This document shows positions 39,086-51,059 of a stretch of 64,000 nt of DNA, piece after piece. Position 1 is the stretch's first letter, and every line of letters starts with the position of its first letter. Location of the stretch: contig NC_092357.1 of NCBI RefSeq assembly GCF_963676685.1, positions 18,899,607-18,963,606 on the forward strand. Direction: 5' to 3'. The translations under genes and the position numbers were made by a program. This DNA is from Mytilus edulis. Lineage: Eukaryota; Mollusca; Bivalvia; Mytilida; Mytilidae. The notes under the pieces were generated by a model. The model made no database searches and was not told the origin of the DNA. It worked only from the letters and a program-made list of their open reading frames with translations.

Positions 39086-39524
39086 TGATACATAAATGGA
39101 CTATTTAGACTACTCAACCACAGAGAAACAGTAAAAAATAACACTTATATAATAAAACTTTATTTGATAACATAAAGCAACCTGTCTAAAATCAAATTTC
39201 TAAATTACAATAATCACAGTGACCTAAAATATACACCGTATCACACAATCACAGTGAAATTATATTACATCCTCACTAAATATAGCAAGTCTATTTTTAT
39301 GGAATATGCAATAACCTTACAATCTCTATTCTTACATATGCAGAAAATATGAATTAAATCAGATGTGTGGATGAACACATACTAAGATGTAAAAGGGACT
39401 TTTTTTTTTTAAATAAGAAGTTTGTATCTGGAATTTTGCAATAACCTTATAATCTCTATTCTTACATATGCAGAATATATGAATTAAATTGGATGTTGTA
39501 TGGAAATTATCTGACACAAAAGAC

Positions 39525-39730
39525 CAAGATCAATTACAAACGAAAGTGAATCAACGTCTGGTGAATCTGAAGTACGGTAGAGTCCATAAAGTGGATACCT
39601 CGGGTATGCAGGGTCGTTATGATAAAAAACATAAAATGTAGAGAATCTTTTAACAACAACACTTTATTGACTGCTACAGAAATGTATTGATGGACATGTT
39701 TCTAGGGCACCATCATCAGTAAGACCCTCT
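39525..39730 (-). mobile_element. 206-bp insertion with 9-bp target duplication, Penelope-type end
   Basis: It is flanked by ACAAAAGAC at 39516-39524 and 39731-39739 and interrupts one unit of the 39.3-40.3 kb tandem array. On the minus strand it opens with TTACTGATGATGGTGCCCTA followed by GAAAC and contains CAATAAAGTGTTGTTG. The order CTGATGA...GAAAC then a short AT-rich tail resembles terminal sequences of Penelope-like elements as I know them. Confidence 0.6.
39698..39719 (-). ncRNA. Hammerhead-ribozyme-like core (candidate)
   Basis: CTGATGA (39713-39719) and GAAAC (39698-39702) are separated by TGGTGCCCTA, which can fold as a 3-bp stem II with a 4-base loop. Stems I and III pair only imperfectly by eye, so activity is doubtful. 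Confidence 0.3.
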
Positions 39731-41472
39731 ACAAAAGACTAAGATATAAAAGGGACATTTTTTAAATAAAAAGTTGGTATCAGGAATTATGCAATAACCT
39801 TTCAATGTTTATTCTTACATATGCAGAATATATGAATTAAATTGGATGTTGTATGGAAATTATCTGACATAAAAGACACAAAGGTGTAAAAGGGACTTTG
39901 TCTAATAGAAAGTTTGTATCAGGAATTAAGCAATAACTTTTTACATATGTAGAATATATGGATTAAATCTGATGTTTGGATGGATTATCTTACATAAATC
40001 ATATTAAGATGTAAAAGGGACCTTTTCTAAACTAAAAAGTTAGTATGCAATAACCTTTCAATCTCTGTTCTTACATAAGCAGAATGTATGAATTAAATTG
40101 AGGTGTGGATGGAAATTATTTTACATAAAACACTAAGATGTAAAAGTTTGTATCTTGAATTATGCATTACTCTTACAATCTCTATTCTGCAGAATATATG
40201 AATTATGTTTGAAATGAAAATTATCTTACATAAATCATACTGAGATGAATACAGGAAAGGCTCAAAAGTTAGTATCCTGAGTGGTACGTGGATATTCAAT
40301 AAAACAACGAATATATTAGTTGCTGCAAAATTGAAAATTGTGGATTCAGGATTGAAAAAAAAATCCTCATGTTAGTAGAACCATGGTGGTATCTACATGG
40401 TCAATTTGTGTATAAATAGAAATGATGTGATGATCAAATATTTCAACTTTTCAAAATCATACCACCAGTGTCAATATGCAGAACAATTGCTATATATAGC
40501 ATTGGAAATAATACATCTCAGTTGACCAAGGGTCCAGTAAACTAGTGGAGATTTCGGCTTAATTTCAGTTTAAAAGATAAGAATGGATAATGTATGACAT
40601 AAAATCCACCTATAACACTAACTGGTGTCAATAAAATAAATAAACCGCCATTAATAAATGGTTTCATTCATTACATTATTACTTAGGGTTAATTTAAATA
40701 TAACTGTCCAAGTATCTCTTATTCTTTGTTCATTTAAAACCCTATTTGACAAGCTGGATATATTAACAATAAAACATTAATAGTTTCATTTCTTGCAATG
40801 TTTATTTTGAAAATTAGCATATTCAGTTAATTGTTTACGAAACAGATTCTGACATTTTACCAAATTATTAAATAATAATTACCCGTCTCCATTATTAAAT
40901 ACTCAAAATTTTAAATAAAATATCCCAATGTATCTTGAGAAAAAAAATCATAACCAAAGATGAAGAATCTATATATTCTTTCAGTTCTCAAATAAAGGAT
41001 TGTGTTTTTCAATCACCCTTGAATATGGCTTATAACAGATGTTACAGATACAGACATTAATATATTACTTTTTTTCTTCACAAAGCACACCAAAATGAGG
41101 TAATATATAGGTATATATTATACATAGGATTTCTATTCGATTAAATTAAGTAAAAATAAAATTCTACAAAACATAATTAAAACAAAATTTTAATACTATC
41201 TTATGGCTCAATACAAATATATGACTACATAGGATAAAAAAAAAGTCAGATTATTATCTCCCTTGAATTTTTCAAAGAGTTAGAAAGTAAGACAATGTAA
41301 ATTTCAGTATTATGTACTTTGTGCCTTTACTCATGTATGAATCAATTCTCGTCCAATTTAGAGAATGCACATCACCACAAGCAAGTTGGAGAGTCTAAGG
41401 ATCTACTTAGATTACCAAGCAACCACTGTCACGAGTTTGATGCATGCGATATTTTAATGATTACAGAAACAC

Positions 41473-41616
41473 CAGTGGCGGATCCAGAAATTTTCATAAG
41501 TGGGGGCCCACTGACTGACCTAAGAGGGGGCCCGCTCCAGTCACGCTTCAGTGATTCCCTATATTAGGAACCAAATTTTTTCCCAAAAAGGGGGCTTCCC
41601 CCTAAATCCGCCTCTG
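41473..41616. mobile_element. 144-bp hAT-like MITE with 5-bp target duplication
   Basis: Inverted termini CAGTGGCGGATCCAG and TAAATCCGCCTCTG, flanked by AACAC on both sides (41468-41472 and 41617-41621). Same family as 38584-38722. Confidence 0.75.
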
Positions 41617-41819
41617 AACACAATTATGAGAATTTTTTAACATTGTTTTAAAGTCTGCCTACTAATAAGTAATAAGAATAGGTCAGTACACATAAAAATG
41701 ATTTTAGACAAGAGAGTCAACTCAAATAAGCTTCATACGACAAATAAGACAGACATAAACTTAAATTTTCTACTTATCAATAAACAGAATAATAAATACA
41801 AATAAAGCTGAGTATATAT

Positions 41820-42000
41820 AATGCACATAAAATAACACAATAAATGAGAACTGCACATAAAGCTTCATAAAATAACAGGATAAATGAGCACTGCACATTT
41901 AGCTACACTAAATAACAATAAATGAGCACTGCACATTTAGCTACACAAAATAACAATAAATTAGCACTGCACATGTTGATACACAAAAGAACAGGATAAA
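41820..42000. repeat. ~45-bp tandem repeat, four copies
   Basis: Units AATAACAATAAATGAGCACTGCACATTTAGCTACACAA with small changes. Confidence 0.85.
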
Positions 42001-42620
42001 TGTGTCAAAGTATTAGAATCAAGTTAAATGTGAACCTGAAATATTTGTGTATGAACATGTTAAACATATCCTTTATAAATTTAAAACAAAATTCTAAGCC
42101 AGCAAGGAAAAATATAAATATGACTTATGTGTGTAGTTCTTTTTTAAATTATCTCCCTTTGAAAGAGAATTTAACAACTAAAAGTAATGTCATTGCATTG
42201 AAGTAATACTTTATGGCATTTTTATATTTCTTAACATCCTGAGATTCAATAATTTTGATTTCAATCAAATGCTTATAGGCAAGCCAAAGGGCTAGCAATT
42301 TTTCTACTTCTCAATTTTGTGAACATTCTTTCACAAATTCAAAATTTTAAATCTATTTAAATTGGACAATTACTGTTAGTTTGGTTTCAATCTTTAATTA
42401 TTGTATAGTCCTGAATTAAATAATTATACACAGACCCTAATTGATGAATACTGAATAAAATGCCTGATTAGATTGAAGGGAGACAACTCAGATTAAAGGG
42501 AGATAACATCCTGATGAATAATGGACTTTCCCTTGTTACAAGAGAGACAACTCTAATTAAAAAAAAGCAAACAAACGTTTTATCAACCAAATCAAACCAG
42601 ACAAAATGATCACACAAATC

Positions 42621-43207
42621 AAGGTTCATGTGGACCCTATGTCTAACATGGCCATTATTTTCACCTCAAAACTTACTCTTGAGTACAGACAAACCTATGC
42701 ATCTGTAAAAATTTTAAGGCATAGCATGCCCTAGATTAATACATTTCAAATATGTTTCATGCTTTAGAAAAATAAAAACTTATCAGGATTTGGCAGTGCA
42801 CATTTTTGCATTCCTTCAGAAGGTGCCAATATAAACTTAGTTGGGAAACCGGTTTGAGAATTTCCCCACAGGTAATAATTGAAGTGTGCGGTATTGATTG
42901 ATATGAACAATAGATGGACAATAGATACCTGACAATAATTGGTGATTTAAACTGTGTACCTGAGTGGTCCATATCAAGGGAAACTCTACTGTTTGTTAAT
43001 TTCATCATCTTCTGCAGGGATGAAAAAAGTGCATGGCTAAATCCAGGAAAGTTATGAATTTTCTAAATAATACAATGCATTTAAATTCTATTTATCTAGG
43101 GCATGCTATGCCTTAAAACTTTTCCAGGTGCACAGGTTTGTCTGTACTCAGAGTAAATTTTGGAGTGTAAATGTGGCCATTTTAGACAAAGGGTCCACAT
43201 GAACCTT
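42621..43207. mobile_element. 587-bp element with ~115-bp inverted repeats
   Basis: AAGGTTCATGTGGACCCTAT ... AAGGCATAGCATGCCCTAGA (42621-42735) is matched inverted by TCTAGGGCATGCTATGCCTT ... GGTCCACATGAACCTT (43096-43207). The 360-bp centre has no recognisable protein. Confidence 0.85.
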
Positions 43208-44166
43208 AATTCAGTAGTTCACAGTATATAATACTGTGGTAAAATTGCACAGTCCCTTTCAGGAAAATGATCACATGATACTACTTCTACGTTATAATTT
43301 GTATTGTGTTATTTGTTATTTTTTTTGAGTTTTCATAAAATACAAGAAATCTCATGGTCAAATGTGAATTAAATAATATTTTTCTATGCAGAACATCATA
43401 AAATATGATTTGAAAAAACCCAACAATAAGAAAAAATTATTCAAACTTTTCAGAAAAAAATAATATGTTGAAAATATTTTATATTAAGGCAACAACTTTT
43501 GACAGTGTTGATTTTTATCCTGTTTATTTCGTTTTGAAACGGATCTTTCAATGACAATTTCATATCAATGAAAAGTTATATTAAATGAATAATCTAAACA
43601 AAAATTCAGTTATAGGATGTGTACCATGAAGAATATTGATATTTAAACGTGCATTTTTTTCAATGAAAATTAAGAAAATAGGATGTAAACAAAGCAAAAT
43701 GCTGTTCAAACATAAAAACATAAGGTAACTAATACAGAAATAATACCCTAATATGTTAAACAATCTCTTATTGCATAAATAATACCCTTATTATTATAAA
43801 ACCTTGTTGAGAGAAATTAATCCTGATATTTTTTTAATTGGAAGCTGCTAATATTTTCCTTTGTGCATGCAAAAAGTAACAGTTTTTGTTAGATTGTTAA
43901 TAGTGAAAATTGAAAAAAAAAAGGTTAGAGTTATTTTTAATTAAATCTGTCAATGTGGTAACTTTCCACATAAGAATGGTGTCTATTGAATGCAGCTCAA
44001 ATAAATATGAAAACATATTTGATCTTGTTTTCATCCTGTTAATAAGATCTTTGGTTACAGCTCTAAATGTTGGGACTAAATTTCTTCTTTTAAGATTTAT
44101 GGAGTAACGATATATATTCCTCTTATGTATTTAAAAAAAGCCTACCAAAAGAGGGCTTTTAAAGCC

Positions 44167-44430
44167 GATTTTATTGAGTGTGTAGGCAAAGGTAATATAT
44201 ATAATATTTGGTAAATTTGCTTGTTAGCTGAACCATGAAGTCATTATTAGGCAAGGTATACTATCCTTCTTTAGAAGTAGTCTAGTCCTAAAGACAGATA
44301 GATTGTTTATCTGTTGGACTGGTCTATTCTTAAGGAAGGGTAGTTTACCTAACCTAAAAATGACTTCATGGTTCAACTAGCAAGCAAGCTAACCAAAGAT
44401 ATAATCTTTTCCTACACACTCACTGCAATC
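44167..44430. mobile_element. 264-bp long hairpin (foldback element)
   Basis: Arms of about 120 bp: TGAGTGTGTAGGCAAAGGTAA ... GCTGAACCATGAAGTCATT on the left and AATGACTTCATGGTTCAAC ... CCTACACACTCACTG on the right, with a short centre near 44305. Confidence 0.85.
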
Positions 44431-44729
44431 AGCTGTAACAGAAAAATGTGTCAGTGCCAGACTAACTCTACAAAACAAATAATTATGCTGAACATTTGTA
44501 AATTAAAAATACAAAATAAAGTTATAGAATGGGATGAATAATGAAAATAAAAATATCTCTAAAATCGCTTAAATTATGCAACAAACATAGAAATTATTTA
44601 GGAAGCAAACAAAAGGAGATAAATCAATGTATATAAACAATGTCATAATTATGATTCAATACACATACACTAACAAATAATCACAAATACCATAAATCGG
44701 CTATTCTAAATCTAGAAGAAATAACAAAA

Positions 44730-45020
44730 CCTAATGGATTTCAAATATTGATATAAATGATAATTCACTGGATTTCTTGTACAAATTCCCTGTTATTCAC
44801 TGTTCAAAAAGGGGTAAAGCAGAACAAAAAAATGATGGATAGCAAATATTGGAATAAATGAAAATGCTACGGATTTCAAATTCAAATTCCAGCTTATTCA
44901 CTGTTCAAAAAGGGGTAAAACAGAGAAAAAATGATGGATATCAAATACTGGAAAAAATTAATATGCTATGAATTTCAAGTTCAAATTCTAGATTATTCAC
45001 TGTTCAGAAAGAGGTAAAAT
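44730..45020. repeat. ~110-bp tandem repeat, three copies
   Basis: Units share TATTCACTGTTCAAAAAGGGGTAAA, AAAATGATGGATA and GGATTTCAAATTCAAATTC. Confidence 0.85.
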
Positions 45021-47273
45021 AAATTCCATTATGTATAGGAGATAAAATATCCTCAATTTAATTTTTTACAAATTTTAGATTTTTAACATATCAACTAGTG
45101 GGGATGCTGAAATGCCAAATTTAACCATCAAAGTAGAGAAATATGTACTTTATTTATTTTTTAATTAAAAAGAGGGTAAATTGATTCTCACATATTTTTT
45201 TTATCTTGTTTTAGTGTAAAACTATTTAATTGTAAAGTTAAATGTCAGTGTTGCCAGCTATGCCGGCAAAGTGGTAATGATTTAAAGCATGCTCAGGCCT
45301 GCTTTCTTTATACTTTTTATGCTGGACTATAAAGGCATCCATATGAATTATACAGAATTTGCATATTCAGGTCATCGAGAAAACAATACAATTGCAACGC
45401 TTTACCCAATAAATAAAGTTTGATTCAAATGCTAGACTTACAATTCATGTAAAACAATTATAATACAACTGAAATGTATATTTGTACAATTCATAGGTAC
45501 CACTACAGTACATCTCATACAATGTATATTAGTTCAACTTAACAAAACAAGTATCTGCACAATATGAGTGTTAAAAAAGTTGAAATTTGGAATAAAAGGA
45601 CTAGTTTTTTTGCATTGTTTCATAAATTTTGTCAATTAGCATGAGAGGGTTCTTTGACCGAAATAGATTTGGCGCGTATAATTTTTGTAATATTTTGACA
45701 AAAATAGAACCACCAAATTTACAGGAATGGTTTCATTCATATATAAAAGCTTGATTTCTTTTGCTTATGACGAAAGCTTTCAGTTGATTTTTAAAGAGTT
45801 CCCTCCCCTATGTGTTCGGTACCCCCTTTATTTTGAATGTCTGTTACTTGTTAATGACATGCCCAATTTTCAGTTCCTTTGCATCAAATCTAACAGTTAA
45901 TTCTAGCTTTACAACAAAACAAATTTTATCTCACAGGTCAATAGTGAATGTTCTGCAAATGTTTATATCAAGCAGTTGTTCAACTAAGGTCACTCTTAAT
46001 TTATTCCGTCTTGGAATTTTAAATTGGATTATAAATTCTGAATAAGAATGAAAGTATTTAAATTTAATTTAAATACAAAATTAAGGCTGGATTTCTCTTA
46101 TTGCTGTTTTTTGTAAGCTTATTCTTGTTCATACATGTAAATTAAGATATATAAACAAAGGACGTGGGTGTTTGACAGAGAACTCAAAAATAAATAACTT
46201 TCCAATAATCACTGTCAAGTTACTGGCCAAAATAAAGTCATACTGTTAAAAGAGGGGTTGAAGGGTTTCTGATTCGGAAATTCCAGGCTTAAAATCATGA
46301 CATCCCGAGGTACAGAATTTAAAGAAATCTAAATCCTGACATCCCAAAATTCTAAAAAAAAAATCCTGGATCACGACAGGATCAATCCCGAAATCCCAAG
46401 CTTAAAAACACCTGATCCTGACGTCCAAAAAAAGGTCCTGCCCCCTCTGTTAAGTAGAAAAAGAGAAAATGTCATAAAAATATTACCTAACAGATGGTAA
46501 AAAGTTATAACAATATAGTCACCTTCTTATGAGTGGGGTTAAGTAAAACTAATCAGCAAATACAACTTTAAAATTTACAATAAACTCAATATATGAGCGG
46601 TCAATATTATTTGTTCTCTAGTTAAAGTGTCAATGAACTCACATTTATGAACTCAACAAATGAACAAATATACAGTTATGCCAGATTCATAAATGAAATG
46701 GCTTAATCTATACAAATATAATGCAGACTATTTCAAAACTGAATATTTTTTTTGCAACTACTCGTTTAATTGCTAATGAATAATTATAACATTTAATGAA
46801 TGATCATAACCCACTCATAACACTATTAATTGAAAATAACGGCACAAAAATTATTTTCTACACATAATCGCAATGTATCATTCCAAACTATACATTAACC
46901 CAAGAACCATATTATGAAAATATCATTCTATAAACCTGACAATCGGTTTAAGTTAATTTTCTGAGGAAAATTAAAGAGTCAAATAGCAAAATGTTCTTCT
47001 GTGAATATGATGGTTCCAGGATTTATTTACAGTTTGTTCAAATGGGCATTTCAAAGTTATCCTTCTATTTCTAAATATACATTTGTTTATTTGCAATTAA
47101 ATAAGTTATTAAATAATAGAATTATATACTTAACAAATAATTGTATGCAAAACCTAAGAGGTTTTGAACAAAAATATACCCACAATTTAAAATAATAATG
47201 CTTTTCAAACAAGAAATAACTTTATCTAAAATAATTCGAACATTTCTGAGAAAACTCATAAAAATGGCATCAT
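45021..47273. other. No coding exon recognised downstream of the terminal exon
   Basis: Apart from the 46240-46455 repeat this is AT-rich sequence. It could hold 3'UTR of a transcript ending beyond the 47.3-kb array, but no clear end signal is decisive. Confidence 0.4.
46240..46455. repeat. ATCCTGACATCCC-type imperfect repeat between inverted ends
   Basis: Several variants of AAATCCTGACATCCCAAA and TCCCGAAATCCC; the edges are TTAAAAGAGGGG and CCCCCTCTGTTAA. Confidence 0.6.
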
Positions 47274-47626
47274 ACCTTTTGAGAAAGTCCCTGACTAATG
47301 AATATTCATTAGTTGGTATCTTCACACTCTCATCACATCACTTCTGAGAAAGTCTCTGACTAATGAATATTCATGAGTTTGTCTCCTTACACTCTCTCAT
47401 CACTTATATTATTCATGGAGCTAGAATTACTTTTCAGGAAGTCCCTGACTAATGAATATTCATGAGTTTGTCTCCTTACACTCTCTCATCACTTATATTA
47501 TTTATTATTCATGGAGCTAGAATTACTTTTGAGAAAGTCCCTGACTAATGAATATTCATTAGTTGATATCTTTACACTCTCTCCTCACTTATACTATTCA
47601 TGCTATTATTGGCACTAGAATAACTT
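47274..47626 (-). repeat. Tandem array of a terminal-exon end, stop codon and palindrome
   Basis: Four units of about 70-98 bp at roughly 47529-47626 (contains the stop of the candidate terminal exon), 47434-47528, 47343-47436 and 47274-47345. Each includes GAGAGAGTGTAA or a variant, then ACTAATGAATATTCATTAGT, a perfect 20-bp palindrome, or a one-mismatch form, then TCAGGGACTTTCTC. The unit at 47343-47436 preserves the frame as SNSSSMNNISDERV plus stop, paralleling NSMNSISEERV plus stop. Confidence 0.92.
47501..47506 (-). promoter_or_regulatory. Candidate poly(A) signal AATAAA
   Basis: AATAAA on the minus strand about 66 nt beyond the TAA of the candidate terminal exon. It was created by a 7-base slippage insertion in one tandem copy of the exon end; the next copy has AATAATATAAG instead. 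Confidence 0.35.
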
Positions 47627-47825
47627 GGGGGATCAATCACAATTTCTATTGGCGAGATCTTGTCTTTGTCTAGGAGGGTGTCAGTTTCTTCTTCATCGAT
47701 GTAAAAATGTGTTTTCTTTGGCTTTTTCTTTCCTTTTGATGGCTTATGAGAGGAGAAACCTTCACTTTCACTGGGAATTGTGGGTAATTCTTCCCCATCT
47801 CTTTCTGGTCTTCTCTTGGTTTTTC
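47572..47825 (-). CDS. Candidate alternative terminal exon with K/E-rich tail
   Basis: A strong acceptor (TTTATTTTTTACAG) is followed by two bases and an 83-codon open frame to TAA. The peptide is highly charged: DGEELPTIPSESEGF, KPSKGKKKPKKTHFY, DEEETDTLLDKDK, SPIEIVIDPPS, ending NSISEERV. It is on the SLC4 strand 7.4 kb downstream and resembles a cytoplasmic tail; the last residues could fit a class III PDZ ligand. The required incoming phase (one base left over) does not match the donor of 55214-55441 (two left over), so either an exon between is unseen or this belongs to another transcript. The frame is supported because a repeated copy of its 3' end also preserves it. Confidence 0.6.
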
Positions 47826-48055
47826 TGTAAAAAATAAATTTTAAATTTGATTAAAAAAATGTTACCACTTTTTTCAATTTCTTGTTTCTAGGTTGCTGCT
47901 TAAGGATTTGTATAGGGTTGGGGATCCTCTTATAATTGTGTTGTTTAACTTTTTCGAGGATTTTTTATATTTTTTATTTACTTGTTTATTATACTTTATT
48001 CTTTATATTTTAGCACACCCTATTATTCTGTATTCTTTATTTTCATGGCTACTAC

Positions 48056-48206
48056 ACTCTACTCTATATTTCTGTTTATAATTCTCTCTTCTGTAAACCC
48101 CATCATCTCTACTCTATTTTTCTGCCAATAGTTCTCTCTTCTGTAAACCCCATTATCTCTACTCTATATTTCTGTTTATAATTCTCTCTTCTGTAAACCC
48201 CATCAT
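48056..48206. repeat. ~52-bp tandem repeat, three copies
   Basis: Units CTCTACTCTATATTTCTGTTTATAATTCTCTCTTCTGTAAACCCCATCAT, in the possible intron upstream of the candidate terminal exon. Confidence 0.85.
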
Positions 48207-48727
48207 ATCCTTTTGCTCAACGTCTAGTACTTTAATTCAGAAACTACAGCAACTGATGTTATGTTTAAAACAGGTACAAAAATGGTTTATATAATAAAGA
48301 AAATTGAGACCATTTCTACACCAAGAGAAAATATCATCTGTACCAATTATACAGACAAAATTATATTATTTTGTACTAAGACCAAAAAATATATATGCCA
48401 GAGAAAAGATGTTTTTAATTCTTATATATTTTTCACCAAAATCTTAGGAAAGTTTTCAAAATTTTGCATTTTACCCCTTTGATCTATGTCAACAATGTTT
48501 GTTGGCAGGCGTGAATATCGTCTCATTTTTTTTTAAACAAGATTGTGACCACTTTAGATATAGCAGTTATTATCGCCATCTTGTGCATTTTTCCTTTGAT
48601 CTTTTTTTGTGATAATTTTTCATATCATGCTACTCGCTTGAGATGGAAAATTTTCGCTAGAAACTAAGCAGGCACGTGGCGTTGCTAACGAAATTGACAT
48701 GAAATTGACAACAGGTAAAATAGCGAT

Positions 48728-48832
48728 AAACAGATTATCATTGGTCATCTCAACTCGATTGCCTTTCTCGCTTTCGCCGTCACGGCTCAAGCGAGAAAAT
48801 CAATCTCGTTGAGATGATCAACGATAACCTAA
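48728..48832. mobile_element. ~105-bp inverted-repeat element
   Basis: AGATTATCATTGGTCATCTCAACTCGATTG and CAATCTCGTTGAGATGATCAACGATAACCT form imperfect arms around CTTTCTCGCTTTCGCCGTCACGG. Confidence 0.65.
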
Positions 48833-50039
48833 AATTATCAAATAGTTCATTTCTAAGTATGTTGTAGTTTTTGTCTTTTTTTGCACTGCAATGTTTCTGT
48901 TGTTCCTTTGTTTTTCAGCTATAGTTGATGTGTTTCTCTCGGTTTTAGTTTGTAACCCTGATTTATTTTCTCTCAATTGATTTGTGGCTTTTAAACAGCA
49001 TTAATTCAATAATAACTTTATCTACACTTCTGCTAGAGATATATGAAAACATTCCTCATCTAGATTCAAAGCCAAGCATTGGCTGCCAAAATTTAATTTG
49101 TTCTTACGAACATTATATGCATAAATCATGCGTATAACATGTAAATTGTTAGAAAAATGGTAACTTTATAAGGAGTTTGAAATTTTTACCTCAAGAAGGT
49201 GTGTTAATACTGCCGATTTTCTTATTATTTTTTAAAATAATTGACATCTAACAAAACTTACCAGAAAATTTCAACACAAAATATTCCAACTTTATTTAAC
49301 AGTATTTTAATACACAGAATATTTAAGAATGTATGTAAAAAGTTTAATAAAAAAAAAATGTAAAATTTATTGTCAAGAGTTATTTCCCTTTTGAATTTCC
49401 AATTTTCAATGATTAATAAAGGTACATAATATTATAGAAAATTATTAACAAAATTAATCTTTTTATCTGTAATTTTGATACCTATTTACAAAATTTAAAA
49501 GCATTGATTGATTGATTGTTAAGTGTTTAACACCACTTTCAGTACTATTGGCTGCATCTTGGTGGTTTTATTCTTATTTGTTGAGGAGACTGTGTGCCCA
49601 GGGGAATCATGACCTTCAGCAGCAAACTGACAATCCTAGTTAATTAAGTTTGAAGTTGAAAGCATTTAAGCTACATGGTATAACTATTATGCTTTATTCA
49701 GTATCTAAAAGGTTAAAGATATGCTTGAAAAGATTTAAGTACAAATGCCTTAACCATGATATTTTGTACCCGCCTTTTAGATATTAAAACATACATTTCA
49801 AAATCTTAAAGCATTTCAGCTTGGATCTAATAAAAAATTCAGAATGAAAAAACATATGTTTTAGAGGATTTAATACATTGTAACACTATATCTCAGCCAT
49901 GGTATTTTGACACCAGTGTCTGTCCAGTCTCTTTCTTTTCAATAGAACTAGAACACACCCGCGAAATCGCGGGCATTCAGAGCGTAGTTTATAGTATGTA
50001 AAGTGTTGTTGGAAGAATTATGTAAAATATTGAATGACT

Positions 50040-50320
50040 GGAGAATTTCAGCAAAAGTATCATAAGTTAAAGGTTATTGGGGACAGGAAAATGTGTTTTT
50101 TTTTTATCCCTCCTCCTTTATTTCCAAAATTCCCAATTTTGGTTTTCTATCAATTTCAATATGAACATAATACATTTAGTGGGGAATTTCAGCAAAAGTA
50201 TCATAAGTCATAGGTTATTGGGGACAGGAAAATGTTTTTTTATATCCCTCCTCCTTTATTTCCAAAATTCCCAATATTTGGTTTTCTATCAATTTCAATA
50301 TGAACATAATACATTGAGTA
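50040..50320. repeat. ~135-bp tandem duplication
   Basis: Two copies start GGAGAATTTCAGCAAAAGTATCATAAG / GGGGAATTTCAGCAAAAGTATCATAAG and end AATATGAACATAATACATT. It follows AACACACCCGCGAAATCGCGGGC (49951-49974), a short GC-rich hairpin. Confidence 0.85.
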
Positions 50321-50339
50321 TGTTATCAACATTTAAGTA

Positions 50340-50545
50340 AGGAGCCTGTAATTCAGTGGTTGTCGTTTGTTTATGTGTTACATATTTGTATTTCGTTCAT
50401 TTTTTGTACATCTATAAGGCCGCTAGTTTTCTGGTTTGGATTGTGTTACCTTGTCAGTTCAGGGCCTTTTAAAGCTGATTATGTGATATGGGCTTTGCTC
50501 ATTGTTGAAGGTCGTACGGTGAACTATAGTTGTTAATTTCTGTAT
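50340..50545 (+). repeat. Common dispersed repeat, 3'-truncated
   Basis: GGAGCCTGTAATTCAGTGGTTG to GTACGGTGAACTATAGTTGTTAATTTCTGTATCA; lacks the terminal CATACCACATCTTC. Confidence 0.75.
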
Positions 50546-50742
50546 CAGAAAAGGTATCAAAAGTTCACATGAATAATTTTAGCGCTTATATAAATCTGTA
50601 TATTATGAACATATAGGACACAGAGGCGTGTTGATTAATTTATTGTGGAAAGAAGAGAAGCGACACCAAAAATGAGGTCTTCTCGTTTAATAGTATAGAA
50701 GCTGTATGAAATCTTATGTTGACAAAACTGTAGGCAAACATA

Positions 50743-50951
50743 TACTGTAAATTCAGAAATTATTGCGTGCATTTATTATTGCGATTTTGACAGATTAGAC
50801 TTAAATGCGATTTTAATTTTTACAATTTTGAGATCAATCCTGTTTAATTCATATGAAATATTCAAAACGCAAATTTAAATTATTGCATTTACAACTCTGT
50901 CGCATTTTTCGCAATAATAAAAACCTCGCAATAATTTCTGAATTTACAGTA
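50743..50951. mobile_element. 209-bp MITE with near-perfect 25-bp ends
   Basis: TACTGTAAATTCAGAAATTATTGCG and its inverted copy; the interior repeats TTGCGATTTT/CGCATTTTTCGC. It lies between the candidate terminal exon and the 55.2-kb exon. Confidence 0.85.
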
Positions 50952-51059
50952 GTTGATTCTAAGAGTCATTTTTTGGTGTCTCACTCATATGCATACCCCA
51001 CATCTTTTCATCTCAAGAGGCATGAACATAAATTGTTTAGAGTAATATATAGTATCAGC

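Larger units (their letters stand above)
39290..40260. repeat. Diverged ~130-bp tandem array
   Basis: About six units with GCAATAACCTTACAATCTCTATTCTTACATATGCAGAATATATGAATTAAAT and CTAAGATGTAAAAGGGAC; one unit is interrupted by the insertion 39525-39730. Confidence 0.85.

Noticed and set aside
41319..41567. 82-codon plus frame
   Set aside because: Its C-terminal third is the hAT-like MITE 41473-41616.
49192..49211. 20-nt candidate exon with the phase needed to reach the 47.6-kb exon
   Set aside because: It would fit by length (acceptor ATCGGCAG, donor GAG|GTAAAA), but the joined frame hits TGA and the acceptor lacks a pyrimidine tract.
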